20,579 bases of DNA from Lachnospiraceae bacterium (lineage in GTDB: Bacteria; Bacillota; Clostridia; Lachnospirales; Lachnospiraceae). Position 1 is the stretch's first letter. Each line of letters opens with the position of its first letter. Under the pieces are notes generated by a model. That model had not been told where the DNA came from. It worked only from the letters and a program-made list of their open reading frames with translations, and did not search any database. The stretch is from the NCBI GenBank assembly GCA_902363835.1, contig CABJBM010000049.1:1-20579 (forward strand), in the 5' to 3' direction. The position numbers and the translations under genes were made by a program. Below are positions 13,912-20,579 of this stretch, one piece after another.

Positions 13912-14937
13912 CTATTTTTGCGTCACATACCATCCCTGGTTCTCAGGATCAGCCTGAAAAATATAAAATCCGTAAGGCTTTCCCAAAATGATTCTTCCAT
14001 CCATCTCCTCATCTTTTACAAAAATGGTTCTGGCACCGTTTTGTACCGCCTGATGGACCACACGGATCAAAAGCCTTTCAAAGTCTTTCTCCCTGCACCG
14101 GTGGATATTTAGCAGGGCCTTTCCTTCCGAAAGGATCTTATCCTGAAAAAGAGTATAGCTCCATTCCTTATTTTCCCCATGGATCTGTTTCTTAAGTTCT
14201 GTTTCATATTCAAGGCTTACCAGGGTAAGGCCCTTGGCAGCTGCCTTTGGCCCGGCTGCCTTCCTGTCCCTGGCATCCAGGATTTCCTCTACATAAGAAG
14301 GCGGATACACTCCCATGCCAACCTTCATCAGCGTCCCGGCAATGATCCGTACCATGTTATATAAAAAACCGCTTCCCTTGATGCGGATTGTAATGAGATC
14401 CCCGCTCTTTTCGATGTCCAGGCTATAAATGGTACGTACTGTTTCTTCCGCCTGTCCACGGGCCGTACAAAAGCTTTTAAAATCATGTTCTCCTACCAGG
14501 CAGGCCCCGCCTTCCTTCATACGCTCCACATCCAAAGGAAAATAGCAGAAATAACTGTACAGACGCATGGTAGGCACTTCGATCTTCCGGTTCATAATTT
14601 TATATTCATAGGTTTTAACACAATTCTGCTTTCGCGGATGATAATCCGGCGCTACCTCCTCAGACTGCAGGATCCGGATATCATCCGGCAGCCTCTGGTT
14701 TAAGGCAAAACATATTTTGTCGGCAGGCATTCGGTTTTCCGTATCAAAGACCGCCACATTTCCCTGGGAGTGAACCCCGGAATCGGTTCTGCTGGCCCCG
14801 GTCACGGTTATTGGCTCTTTTAAAAGATCAGTCAGTTTTTTATTAAGAATCTCCTCAATGGTAATGCCGTTCTTCTGGATCTGCCAGCCGCAGTAATTGG
14901 TGCCGTCATAGGCCACAATCATTTTAACCCGTTTCAT
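13912..14937 (-). CDS. truA: tRNA pseudouridine(38-40) synthase TruA with C-terminal extension
   Basis: 341 residues. TruA converts uridines 38-40 in the anticodon arm to pseudouridine. The N-terminal 245 residues are a full TruA: VAYDGTNYCGWQIQ, catalytic aspartate D52 in GASRTDSGVHSQG, NQRLPDDIRI, GEHDFKSF and GSGFLYNMVRIIAGTL. Family members usually end near 245-265. Here about 95 more residues follow (246-341), including GARTIFVKDEEMDGRIIL and PYGFYIFQADPENQGWYVTQK, which I do not recognise. The reading frame and codon style continue smoothly, so it is a fusion or lineage-specific domain, not an artefact of a lost stop. AAAGGAGG precedes the ATG. It lies 25 bases after ecfT and ends 33 bases before the -35 of the rplM promoter. 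Confidence 0.93.
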   Translation of the reverse strand: MKRVKMIVAYDGTNYCGWQIQKNGITIEEILNKKLTDLLKEPITVTGASRTDSGVHSQGNVAVFDTENRMPADKICFALNQRLPDDIRILQSEEVAPDYHPRKQNCVKTYEYKIMNRKIEVPTMRLYSYFCYFPLDVERMKEGGACLVGEHDFKSFCTARGQAEETVRTIYSLDIEKSGDLITIRIKGSGFLYNMVRIIAGTLMKVGMGVYPPSYVEEILDARDRKAAGPKAAAKGLTLVSLEYETELKKQIHGENKEWSYTLFQDKILSEGKALLNIHRCREKDFERLLIRVVHQAVQNGARTIFVKDEEMDGRIILGKPYGFYIFQADPENQGWYVTQK

Positions 14938-14962
14938 ACATCCTCCTTTTTCATGGAACGTT

Positions 14963-15763
14963 TTATGCCATTATCCGCAGTCCTGTTATGGCAGCCAGAT
15001 ATATCAAATACACTAGATAGGCGATACCGTCCTGTTTTCCATACCGGAGGGGCTTCATTTTCGTTCTTCCTTCCCCGCCACGGTAGCATCTGGCCTCCAT
15101 GGCCATTGCCAGATCCGTAGCCCGGCGAAAGGCGGAAATAAATAATGGAACCAAAAGGGGGATCATGTTCTTTGCCTTCTGGATCAGGTTTCCTGTTTCA
15201 AAATCAGCGCCCCTGGCCATCTGAGCCTTCATGATCTTATCGGTTTCCTCCACAAGAATGGGAATGAATCTTAAGGCAATGGACATCATCATGGAAACCT
15301 CATGAACAGGAACTCCCACCTTCTTAAAAAATCCCAGACTTTTTTCCAGGCCATCGGTCAGCTGGTTAGGTGTGGTGGTAAGGGTCATAATGGAAGAGCC
15401 AACCACCAGGTAAATGAGCCGGATTCCCATGAAGGCTGCTATTTTAACGCCTTCCTTTGTTATTTTCAAAAATCCCAGCTGGAAGATGGGTTCTCCCGGA
15501 GTCAGAATTAAATTAAAGCTGACGCTGATGAGAAGCAGAAATATAATCGCTTTTAACCCGCGTACCATGAATTTAAAAGGGACCTGACTCAAACGGATGG
15601 CCATGACCAGAAAAAATGTGGCGACCAAATACGCCCATATATCATTTGCAATGAAAAGGGATATGATGAAAACCATAGTCCCAAACAGCTTTGTCCGGGG
15701 ATCCAGCCTGTGAAGCTTGGAATCCACCGGATAATACTGCCCTAAAGTAATATCTTTCAGCAT
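14963..15763 (-). CDS. ecfT: ECF transporter transmembrane component EcfT
   Basis: About 266 residues with several hydrophobic segments. EcfT is the membrane scaffold that couples ATP hydrolysis by EcfA1/A2 to exchangeable vitamin-binding S components. Seen: LGQYYPVDSKLHRLDPRTKL at the N-terminus (family-typical), IALRFIPILVEETDKIMKAQ, a charged coupling-helix segment ARGADFETG, and the second signature AMEARCYRGGEGRT. I start at ATG 15763 because GGGGAG lies just before it. An ATG eight codons upstream overlaps the ecfA2 end and would contain the ribosome site. No S-component gene lies here, so this is the shared (group II) module serving S proteins encoded elsewhere. Confidence 0.93.
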   Translation of the reverse strand: MLKDITLGQYYPVDSKLHRLDPRTKLFGTMVFIISLFIANDIWAYLVATFFLVMAIRLSQVPFKFMVRGLKAIIFLLLISVSFNLILTPGEPIFQLGFLKITKEGVKIAAFMGIRLIYLVVGSSIMTLTTTPNQLTDGLEKSLGFFKKVGVPVHEVSMMMSIALRFIPILVEETDKIMKAQMARGADFETGNLIQKAKNMIPLLVPLFISAFRRATDLAMAMEARCYRGGEGRTKMKPLRYGKQDGIAYLVYLIYLAAITGLRIMA

Positions 15764-15776
15764 AGTATCTCCCCAT

Positions 15777-16625
15777 CTATTTTCCAAGAAGCCGCAAAAT
15801 TTCGTCTTTGGCTTCTTCTACAGTTGTAATGTTATCGTCAATGGGGACTCCGTGATCCCGCAGTGAATGGATCACATAGGTAATCTGGGGGGCCGCAAGG
15901 CCCATTGCCTCCAGCTCCTTGTAATGTTTGAATACTTCTTTGGGCGTATCATCAAACACCTTTTCCCCATGATTCATAACCAGGATCCGGTCCACATACC
16001 GGGCAATGTCCTCCATGCTGTGGGAAACCAGAACAATGGTCATATTCCTTTCCTTATGAAGCCTTCCGATCTGATCCAGGATTTCGTCCCTTCCCTTTGG
16101 ATCAAGGCCTGCCGTAGGCTCATCCAATATGAGCACCTCCGGATTCATCGCCAGAACGCCTGCTATGGCTACTCTCCGCTTCTGGCCTCCGGAAAGCTCA
16201 AAGGGCGAGCGGTTATAAAAGCTTTCATCAAGGCCTACCATGGTCAATGCTTCCCTTGCCCTTATCTCAGCATCAGCCTTTGAAAGTCCCTGGTTTTTTG
16301 GCCCGAAACAAACATCCGTAAACACATTGATCTCAAAAAGCTGATGCTCAGGATACTGGAATACAAGCCCTACCTTGCTTCTTAAAGCCCGCAGATCGTA
16401 TCCTTCCTCATAAATGTTTCTTCCATTATAATAGATGGCTCCGTCAGTGGCCTTCATCAGTCCGTTTAAATGCTGGATCAGGGTGGACTTCCCGGAACCT
16501 GTATGCCCGATCAGGCCGACGAATTCCCCATCTTTTATTTCCAGGTTCACATCCTTTAACGCAAGCTGCTCAAAAGCTGTTCCAGGGCCGTAAACATAAT
16601 TTAAATGCTCCGCTTTAATTGCCAT
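15777..16625 (-). CDS. ecfA2: ECF transporter ATP-binding protein EcfA2
   Basis: 282 residues. It forms the ATPase heterodimer with EcfA1. Seen: Walker [11 protein letters not shown]-loop [11 protein letters not shown], signature [13 protein letters not shown], Walker [14 protein letters not shown] and switch histidine VSHSMED. The C-terminal region (about 230-282) is the extra dimerisation segment of ECF ATPases. It overlaps the 3' end of ecfA1 by 11 bases, and its start is preceded by GGAG, so translation is probably coupled. Confidence 0.95.
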   Translation of the reverse strand: MAIKAEHLNYVYGPGTAFEQLALKDVNLEIKDGEFVGLIGHTGSGKSTLIQHLNGLMKATDGAIYYNGRNIYEEGYDLRALRSKVGLVFQYPEHQLFEINVFTDVCFGPKNQGLSKADAEIRAREALTMVGLDESFYNRSPFELSGGQKRRVAIAGVLAMNPEVLILDEPTAGLDPKGRDEILDQIGRLHKERNMTIVLVSHSMEDIARYVDRILVMNHGEKVFDDTPKEVFKHYKELEAMGLAAPQITYVIHSLRDHGVPIDDNITTVEEAKDEILRLLGK

Positions 16626-17520
16626 CCTTTACTCCATTCTCCAGAGTCACCTTTCCAGGAAAACGTTCTGCAAACTTTGGCAGAAGATTTTCCATCAGTT
16701 CTTCCAGTGTCAGTATCCCCTCCGGTAAGTCTACGCCTTTTTTTTGAAGCTCATAGGCCAGCTCCGTTACCTGGGGAACATCCAGGCGGTAGGATTTAAG
16801 ATCCTCTACCCTTGAGAAGATTTCTTTTGGAGTGCCGTCCATGACCACCTTCCCGCTGTCCATGACAATGACCCGGTCTGCATCTATGACCTCTTCCATG
16901 TAATGGGTGATCAGAAGGACCGTGATCCCTTCCTGCTGGTTTAACTCCCTGACTGTTTTTACAACTTCCTTCCGGCCGTTGGGATCCAGCATGGCCGTAG
17001 GCTCGTCTAAAACAATGCACTGAGGCCGCATTGCCATAACGCCTGCAATGGCAACCCTTTGCTTCTGGCCTCCGGAAAGCCTGTTAGGGGACTTTAGCCG
17101 GAACGCGGCCATTCCAACGCTCTCCAGGCTCTCATTCACCCGCTTCCATATCTCCTCCGTAGGAACACCCAGGTTTTCAGGACCAAATCCCACATCTTCT
17201 TCCACAATGTTTCCAATGATCTGATTATCCGGGTTCTGAAATACCATTCCGGTCCTTTTCCGCACTTCCCATAAATTTTCTTCCACAGAAGTATCCATTC
17301 CCTGGATCCACACAGTCCCTTCCGTAGGAAGTAAAATCGCATCCAGCTGCTTTGCAAAGGTAGACTTGCCGGAACCATTGTGCCCAAGTATGGCCACAAA
17401 CTGCCCGGCCTTAATGTCCAGATCAACGCCGTCAATGGCACGTTTTACTTCTTCAATGTTTTCTTCCTCATCTCTTCTGATATAATCAAATATCAGCTTT
17501 GACGTTTTTATTATTCCCAT
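16615..17520 (-). CDS. ecfA1: ECF transporter ATP-binding protein EcfA1
   Basis: 301 residues. Partner of EcfA2 in the vitamin-uptake energizing module. Seen: Walker [10 protein letters not shown] (46-54), Q-loop [11 protein letters not shown], signature [13 protein letters not shown], Walker [14 protein letters not shown] and ITHYMEE switch. Start at ATG 17520, 7 bases after AAAGG, gives the typical N-terminus [13 protein letters not shown]. An upstream in-frame ATG (17562) lies beyond this ribosome site. First gene of ecfA1-ecfA2-ecfT-truA, driven by a near-consensus promoter at 17566-17594. In many Firmicutes rplQ of the large ribosomal cluster stands directly upstream; here cell-wall-binding genes do. 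Confidence 0.95.
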   Translation of the reverse strand: MGIIKTSKLIFDYIRRDEEENIEEVKRAIDGVDLDIKAGQFVAILGHNGSGKSTFAKQLDAILLPTEGTVWIQGMDTSVEENLWEVRKRTGMVFQNPDNQIIGNIVEEDVGFGPENLGVPTEEIWKRVNESLESVGMAAFRLKSPNRLSGGQKQRVAIAGVMAMRPQCIVLDEPTAMLDPNGRKEVVKTVRELNQQEGITVLLITHYMEEVIDADRVIVMDSGKVVMDGTPKEIFSRVEDLKSYRLDVPQVTELAYELQKKGVDLPEGILTLEELMENLLPKFAERFPGKVTLENGVKDGN

Positions 17521-17565
17521 AAGCAGACCTTTCTCTGATAAATTCAAACATTCATATGCCACATA

Positions 17566-17594
17566 ATTTTAGATGAATATTTCATAACAGTCAA
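17566..17594 (-). promoter_or_regulatory. Promoter of the ecfA1-ecfA2-ecfT-truA operon
   Basis: TTGACT (17594-17589), 17 bases, TAAAAT (17571-17566), about 46 bases before the ecfA1 start. Five of six matches in each hexamer. Confidence 0.7.
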
Positions 17595-17888
17595 GCATCG
17601 ACACAAATCTTTTACAAATTCCAGGAAAGCAGCCGGAAAATTTCATAAGAATTTAAGATTTCCAGCCTCTTACAACACTGTTACAGTAGTTTGCCCAATA
17701 GTTTGAAATCTTCTTGAGGAAACCAGCTTATATTTTCACACACCTGCACACCTTTTGATCCTTTCACTTATTTCCGGATTCACCGGATGTGCAAAAATGA
17801 AATTTACCTTATATCCTGTGTTGGCAATAGCCCCAACCAGCCTAATACGGAAAAATATAAAATAACCTGGCTTTCCTTTCCCATAGAC
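17595..17888. other. Intergenic region between the ecf promoter and the wall-protein terminator
   Basis: No gene is supported. Small inverted repeats TCCGG-ATTCA-CCGGA (17773-17787) and ACTGT-T-ACAGT (near 17676-17687) are visible. A minus-strand frame open for about 50 codons, ending near 17742, has no start or ribosome site and is not called. Confidence 0.5.
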
Positions 17889-17925
17889 AAAAAAATGGTA
17901 CAGATGCAGCCATCTGTACCATTTT
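17889..17925 (-). terminator. Strong terminator after the wall-binding gene pair
   Basis: A 15-base perfect stem (AAAATGGTACAGATG with CATCTGTACCATTTT), loop GCTG, followed by a T run on the minus strand. It starts right after the stop codon at 17928. Confidence 0.95.
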
Positions 17926-17927
17926 TA

Positions 17928-18950
17928 TTATTGAATCCAAAGTCCGGAGCCGTCAATCTGGTAAACACCTTCAACCTTTGTATTCACCGCCATACTGCCG
18001 TCGCTATAGAGATAATACCACTTTCCAGGCTGAGGCTGGATCCAGCCAATTGCCATGTCACCATCAGGATTTAAGTAATACCATTTCCCGTTTATCTGCT
18101 GCCAGCCGGTCAGCATCTGGGCGTCTGCTCCCATGTAATACCATTTATCGCCTATATACTGCCAGCCAGCGACTGCGTAACCATCCTTGTTAAAATAGTA
18201 CCATTTTCCGCTGATCATCTTCCATTGGCTGATAACGTAGTTCCCATCCTCGCCACGGTATTTTTTTCCGTTCTGATACGTTGCCCAGGTTCCTGTAGTA
18301 TCTCCCAGCTCCTGAACCACAGAATCATCAGAGGTGGTCACTTCACCATCTTTTAAGTAATCTTCCTCAGAGGAATCTTTTAGAATTGCCTTTACGGTGT
18401 AGTAATACTTATAACCTCCATCCATGTACTGCAAAAGGTCCACAGAAGTAGATGAGGTGGTCAGGCTCTTGACCCAGATACCGCCTTCTTTGTACAGGAT
18501 CACCTGATATCTGGATGCAAATGGGACCTTTTTCCAGGAGGCCTTTGTCTTAGTGCTGTCACTCCATCCTGCCCTTTCCGGGCTTTCCAGCATTGCCACC
18601 GGAACGTAGGAAACCTTTATTACAGTTTCTCCGTCCTCTGCTTTTACAGAGACTAAGCTTCCCCCGTAAACAGTACAGTCGGATCTGGTATAAGTACCGT
18701 TCACTCTTATGGTACCGGTTATCTTCTTCCCGGGAACCCATTCTTCCACTTCCTTGTTCCATGCCAGATTTTCCTCGGAATAATTGACCGTTACATCCGG
18801 AACCTGAATTCCTTCCGTCCAGCTGCTTTTACTTCCATGATCCAGGCGGATCTTCAAGCTTCCGGAAGCCGGGACTGTCATCCCTGTTCCCAGGACCATA
18901 AAGGCACATAAAAGCACCAGCCACTTCCCTTTCCCCTGCATCCATTTCAT
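17928..18950 (-). CDS. Secreted cell-wall-binding repeat protein (choline-binding-type repeats)
   Basis: 340 residues. The N-terminal basic MKWMQGKGK plus hydrophobic WLVLLCAFMVLGTGMTV then PASG is a signal peptide. Residues about 30-115 form a beta-rich domain. About 120-205 resemble a fibronectin-III-like unit (SPERAGW...ASWKKVPFASRYQVILYKEG). The C-terminal third has four to five aromatic repeats of about 20 residues (WxxxxGKWYYxxxDGxMxxGW), the CW_binding/choline-binding type that holds proteins to teichoic acids or similar wall polymers. It ends with a conserved tail AVNTKVEG...GSGLWIQ, shared with the neighbour. No catalytic domain is visible. It lies 24 bases after its paralogue at 18975-20201, so the two form an operon ending in a strong terminator. 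The ligand in this organism is unknown. Confidence 0.88.
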   Translation of the reverse strand: MKWMQGKGKWLVLLCAFMVLGTGMTVPASGSLKIRLDHGSKSSWTEGIQVPDVTVNYSEENLAWNKEVEEWVPGKKITGTIRVNGTYTRSDCTVYGGSLVSVKAEDGETVIKVSYVPVAMLESPERAGWSDSTKTKASWKKVPFASRYQVILYKEGGIWVKSLTTSSTSVDLLQYMDGGYKYYYTVKAILKDSSEEDYLKDGEVTTSDDSVVQELGDTTGTWATYQNGKKYRGEDGNYVISQWKMISGKWYYFNKDGYAVAGWQYIGDKWYYMGADAQMLTGWQQINGKWYYLNPDGDMAIGWIQPQPGKWYYLYSDGSMAVNTKVEGVYQIDGSGLWIQ

Positions 18951-18974
18951 TGATATCTACTTCCTTTCCTGTTA

Positions 18975-20201
18975 TTACTTACGCCATACGCCGTTGCCAT
19001 CCACCGGGAATCCGCTGATGGTAGTATTGACAGCCTTTGATCCCTCACCTGGATAGAAATAATACCAGTTCCCGTCTACCTGTCTCCAGCCTTCCTGCAT
19101 GGCTCCTGTGTTATCCGTATAATACCATTTATTATTGTAATTGATCCATCCGGTTATCATGGCTCCCTCTACACCGCTGGTAGTAGAAGCATTTAGGTAA
19201 TACCACTTATTATTAGAAACAATCCAGCCTGTTGTCATGGTTCCGTCGCTGTTTAAGAAATACCATAAATTATTCCTCTGCTGCCAGCCGGTCAACATAG
19301 CACCGTTGGAATCAAATAAATACCACTTATTATTGATCTTTGCCCAGTTGTTCTTGTGATAGGTTCCGTCGGGATAGCGGTAATACCAGGAGCTGCCGTT
19401 TTTGATCCAGCCTACCTGGCCGCTTGCAGGAGTACCGTCATCCTGGCCGCTTCCGTCTGATACCTTTTCCTGGGGCAGGTATACTTCATCAGATTCTGTC
19501 CAGTCACTGTTCTTTCCATACTTCTGCTCGCTTTCCGTATAAGGTACGGTACGGACTTTAAAGGTATAGGTACCTGCCTTTGTCATATAAGGATAGAAGT
19601 TATAGGTGGTGGCTTTAAGCTTCTCCACCTTTTTCACAATACTGCTTCCTCTGTATAAATAAACATCATAAGCTCCTGAACTGTTATCTACAGAGCTCCA
19701 CTTTGCAGTGCCGTATCCGGACTCTCTCCAGGAGGCATTCTCCGGCGATTCATAAGAGCCTTTGATCGGCTTAAAGGTAAATGTTACATACAGGGTATCG
19801 GATCCTGAACGGCTGGCAGAAACATAAGTTCCTCCCTTAATGGAAATGTTACTGGACTGATATCCGCCCTTAAAAGCATATTCATCGGAGTTTGTGGCTC
19901 TTAAAGTCACCTTCATCTTTGGTTCGGAACCAACTTTCATTTCCTTGGTATCAGATGTGATCCAGTCCAAATCCGTTACTTCGTATTTGTCGTTATTGGA
20001 ATAAACGTAATTTCCTGTTCCCTCATTAGTCTTAAAACTACTTTCTGACGGAAGCGTATCGCCTGACGCCAATTCCTCCAGCCCTGCGTATATGGTCACA
20101 GATGTTATGGTCTTTACAGCAGCCAGGGATTCAAATGGAATACTGAGTCCCAAAAGGCTTACCATAGAAGCCAAAGCAACGAACCGTTTAAAATGTCTCA
20201 T
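18975..20201 (-). CDS. Secreted cell-wall-binding repeat protein, longer paralogue
   Basis: 408 residues. The signal peptide is MRHFKRFVALASMVSLLGLS...ESLAA with likely cleavage after LAA. A beta-rich domain (about 30-150) and a fibronectin-III-like domain (SPENASW...YDVYLYRGSS, about 155-245) are followed by a short polar linker (SDGSGQDDGTPASG). Six aromatic wall-binding repeats (W..NNKWYYL...G.M.TGW) then lead to the tail AVNTTISGFPVDGNGVWRK. One repeat carries an eight-residue insertion (ASTTSGVE). The architecture is the same as the downstream gene, so they arose by duplication, but sequence identity in the N-terminal half is modest. GGGAGG precedes the ATG. Promoter at 20269-20298. No enzyme domain, so a structural, adhesive or ligand-binding surface role is the best guess. 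Confidence 0.9.
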   Translation of the reverse strand: MRHFKRFVALASMVSLLGLSIPFESLAAVKTITSVTIYAGLEELASGDTLPSESSFKTNEGTGNYVYSNNDKYEVTDLDWITSDTKEMKVGSEPKMKVTLRATNSDEYAFKGGYQSSNISIKGGTYVSASRSGSDTLYVTFTFKPIKGSYESPENASWRESGYGTAKWSSVDNSSGAYDVYLYRGSSIVKKVEKLKATTYNFYPYMTKAGTYTFKVRTVPYTESEQKYGKNSDWTESDEVYLPQEKVSDGSGQDDGTPASGQVGWIKNGSSWYYRYPDGTYHKNNWAKINNKWYLFDSNGAMLTGWQQRNNLWYFLNSDGTMTTGWIVSNNKWYYLNASTTSGVEGAMITGWINYNNKWYYTDNTGAMQEGWRQVDGNWYYFYPGEGSKAVNTTISGFPVDGNGVWRK

Positions 20202-20268
20202 AAAAAAAACCTCCCACTCTCCTATTTAACGTAATTTGACAGAACAGTCATCTACTTCTATTACTGAC

Positions 20269-20298
20269 ATTATATCCCTAAAAGCAATTAACCGTCAA
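20269..20298 (-). promoter_or_regulatory. Promoter of the wall-binding gene pair
   Basis: TTGACG (20298-20293), 18 bases, TATAAT (20274-20269), about 68 bases before the start at 20201. Confidence 0.7.
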
Positions 20299-20350
20299 CT
20301 TACGATATTCTTTCTTTATTCTTGCATTTCTGAACTAGGGAAAATGAAGG

Positions 20351-20390
20351 CAAAAAAATCCCGATAGCGAGTGTACTTTGATATCGGAAT
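20351..20390 (-). terminator. Intrinsic terminator for a transcript entering from the right edge
   Basis: ATTCCGATA (20390-20382) pairs with TATCGGGAT (20366-20358), 9 pairs with one GU, 15-base loop, followed by TTTTTTT (20358-20352). It lies just upstream of the wall-protein promoter, so it should end a minus-strand unit whose gene lies beyond the window. Confidence 0.7.
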
Positions 20391-20444
20391 TTGTACTTTG
20401 GATGGGTTGGAGAGGTTGTAGTGCAAGTGCAGACGAGGGAGGGG

Positions 20445-20499
20445 CCGCAGTGCAAGCTGGAGCCCGCAGTGCAAACGGAAATCCGCAGTGCAAGCTGGA
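20445..20499. repeat. Three tandem 19-base repeats (CCGCAGTGCAAGCTGGA type)
   Basis: Units begin at 20445, 20464 and 20483, exactly 19 bases apart. The first and third share CCGCAGTGCAAGCTGGA, and the second has CCGCAGTGCAAACGGA. A degenerate copy of the core (AGTGCAAG) lies at 20420-20427. This is not a CRISPR: there are no unique spacers of proper size. Confidence 0.85.
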
Positions 20500-20521
20500 A
20501 AATCCGTAGGATTTTCCAGCT
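20493..20521. repeat. Perfect 13-base inverted repeat
   Basis: AGCTGGAAAATCC (20493-20505), loop GTA, GGATTTTCCAGCT (20509-20521). It begins inside the third tandem unit and is followed by a small GGGC-ATTC-GCCC hairpin (20525-20536). Neither has a T run. Confidence 0.85.
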
Positions 20522-20579
20522 CACGGGCATTCGCCCAATGTCGTCAACTTAAGAAAAACTTGTACTTTGACAACTGAAT

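Larger units (their letters stand above)
20391..20579. other. Gene-free, structured, repeat-rich right edge
   Basis: No coding frame is credible. Besides the tandem units and hairpins, GTACTTTG occurs at 20373-20380, 20393-20400 and 20562-20569. The last copy, in TTGTACTTTGACAACTGAAT at the very end, resembles the CTTTGAAAACTGAATA element found beside rRNA genes in many Firmicutes. An rRNA or other stable RNA operon may therefore lie just beyond the edge on the plus strand; this is a guess. Confidence 0.4.

Noticed and set aside
17742..17888. Minus-strand frame open for about 50 codons after the wall-protein terminator
   Set aside because: No start codon with a ribosome site and no recognisable motif; likely chance.
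20420..20499. CRISPR array
   Set aside because: Units are 19 bases head to tail without unique 30-40-base spacers, and no cas gene is present.
20300..20530. 76-codon minus-strand gene at the right edge
   Set aside because: It is made of the tandem repeats, hairpins and terminator, and its composition is not protein-like.

Overview
The window reads as a chromosomal segment of a Gram-positive anaerobe of the Clostridia, most likely the Lachnospiraceae (Lacrimispora/Clostridium cluster XIVa-like). This is inference from: a stand-alone [FeFe]-hydrogenase-like iron-sulfur protein; an archaeal-type AspRS; the Firmicutes order ecfA1-ecfA2-ecfT-truA-rplM-rpsI; choline-binding-type wall repeats; strong AGGAGG-type ribosome sites; and TTGACA/TATAAT promoters. 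Every intact gene lies on the minus strand, so the window is read from right to left. No rRNA, tRNA, CRISPR array, insertion sequence or phage gene is visible.

Right to left: (1) 20.58-20.35 kb is a gene-free, repeat-rich edge ending in a minus-strand terminator. (2) 20.3-17.9 kb is a two-gene operon of secreted, paralogous cell-wall-binding repeat proteins with its own promoter and a strong terminator. (3) 17.6-12.8 kb holds the shared energizing module of an ECF vitamin transporter (ecfA1, ecfA2, ecfT) followed by truA, which carries an unusual C-terminal extension. A consensus promoter and an L13-leader-like structure then drive rplM-rpsI, closed by a near-perfect terminator. (4) 12.3-9.85 kb is tdh-kbl, which convert threonine to glycine plus acetyl-CoA. 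(5) 9.8-7.6 kb has an AlkZ-related gene and decayed DNA: a HIT-family gene with one in-frame stop and a plus-strand remnant of a possible MazG-like gene. (6) 7.6-5.3 kb has a C39-like cysteine protease-fold gene and then an archaeal-type aspartyl-tRNA synthetase. (7) 5.2-0.06 kb has a histidine phosphatase, the [FeFe]-hydrogenase-like protein, and a three-gene unit of a zinc-ribbon/methyltransferase-like protein, a GreA-family factor and a MATE exporter.

The most interesting feature is the leader of the AspRS gene (6756-6923, minus). A 15-codon ORF with a strong ribosome site ends Asp-Asp-Asp-stop. It is followed by a relay of mutually exclusive hairpins and an intrinsic terminator, all before the synthetase start, with no T-box motif. 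This has the layout of a ribosome-mediated (trp-type) attenuator sensing Asp-tRNA supply, in a bacterial group where synthetase genes are usually controlled by T-boxes. A second, Asp/Asn-rich short frame overlaps the synthetase start.

All calls come from reading the sequence. No database search or folding program was run.
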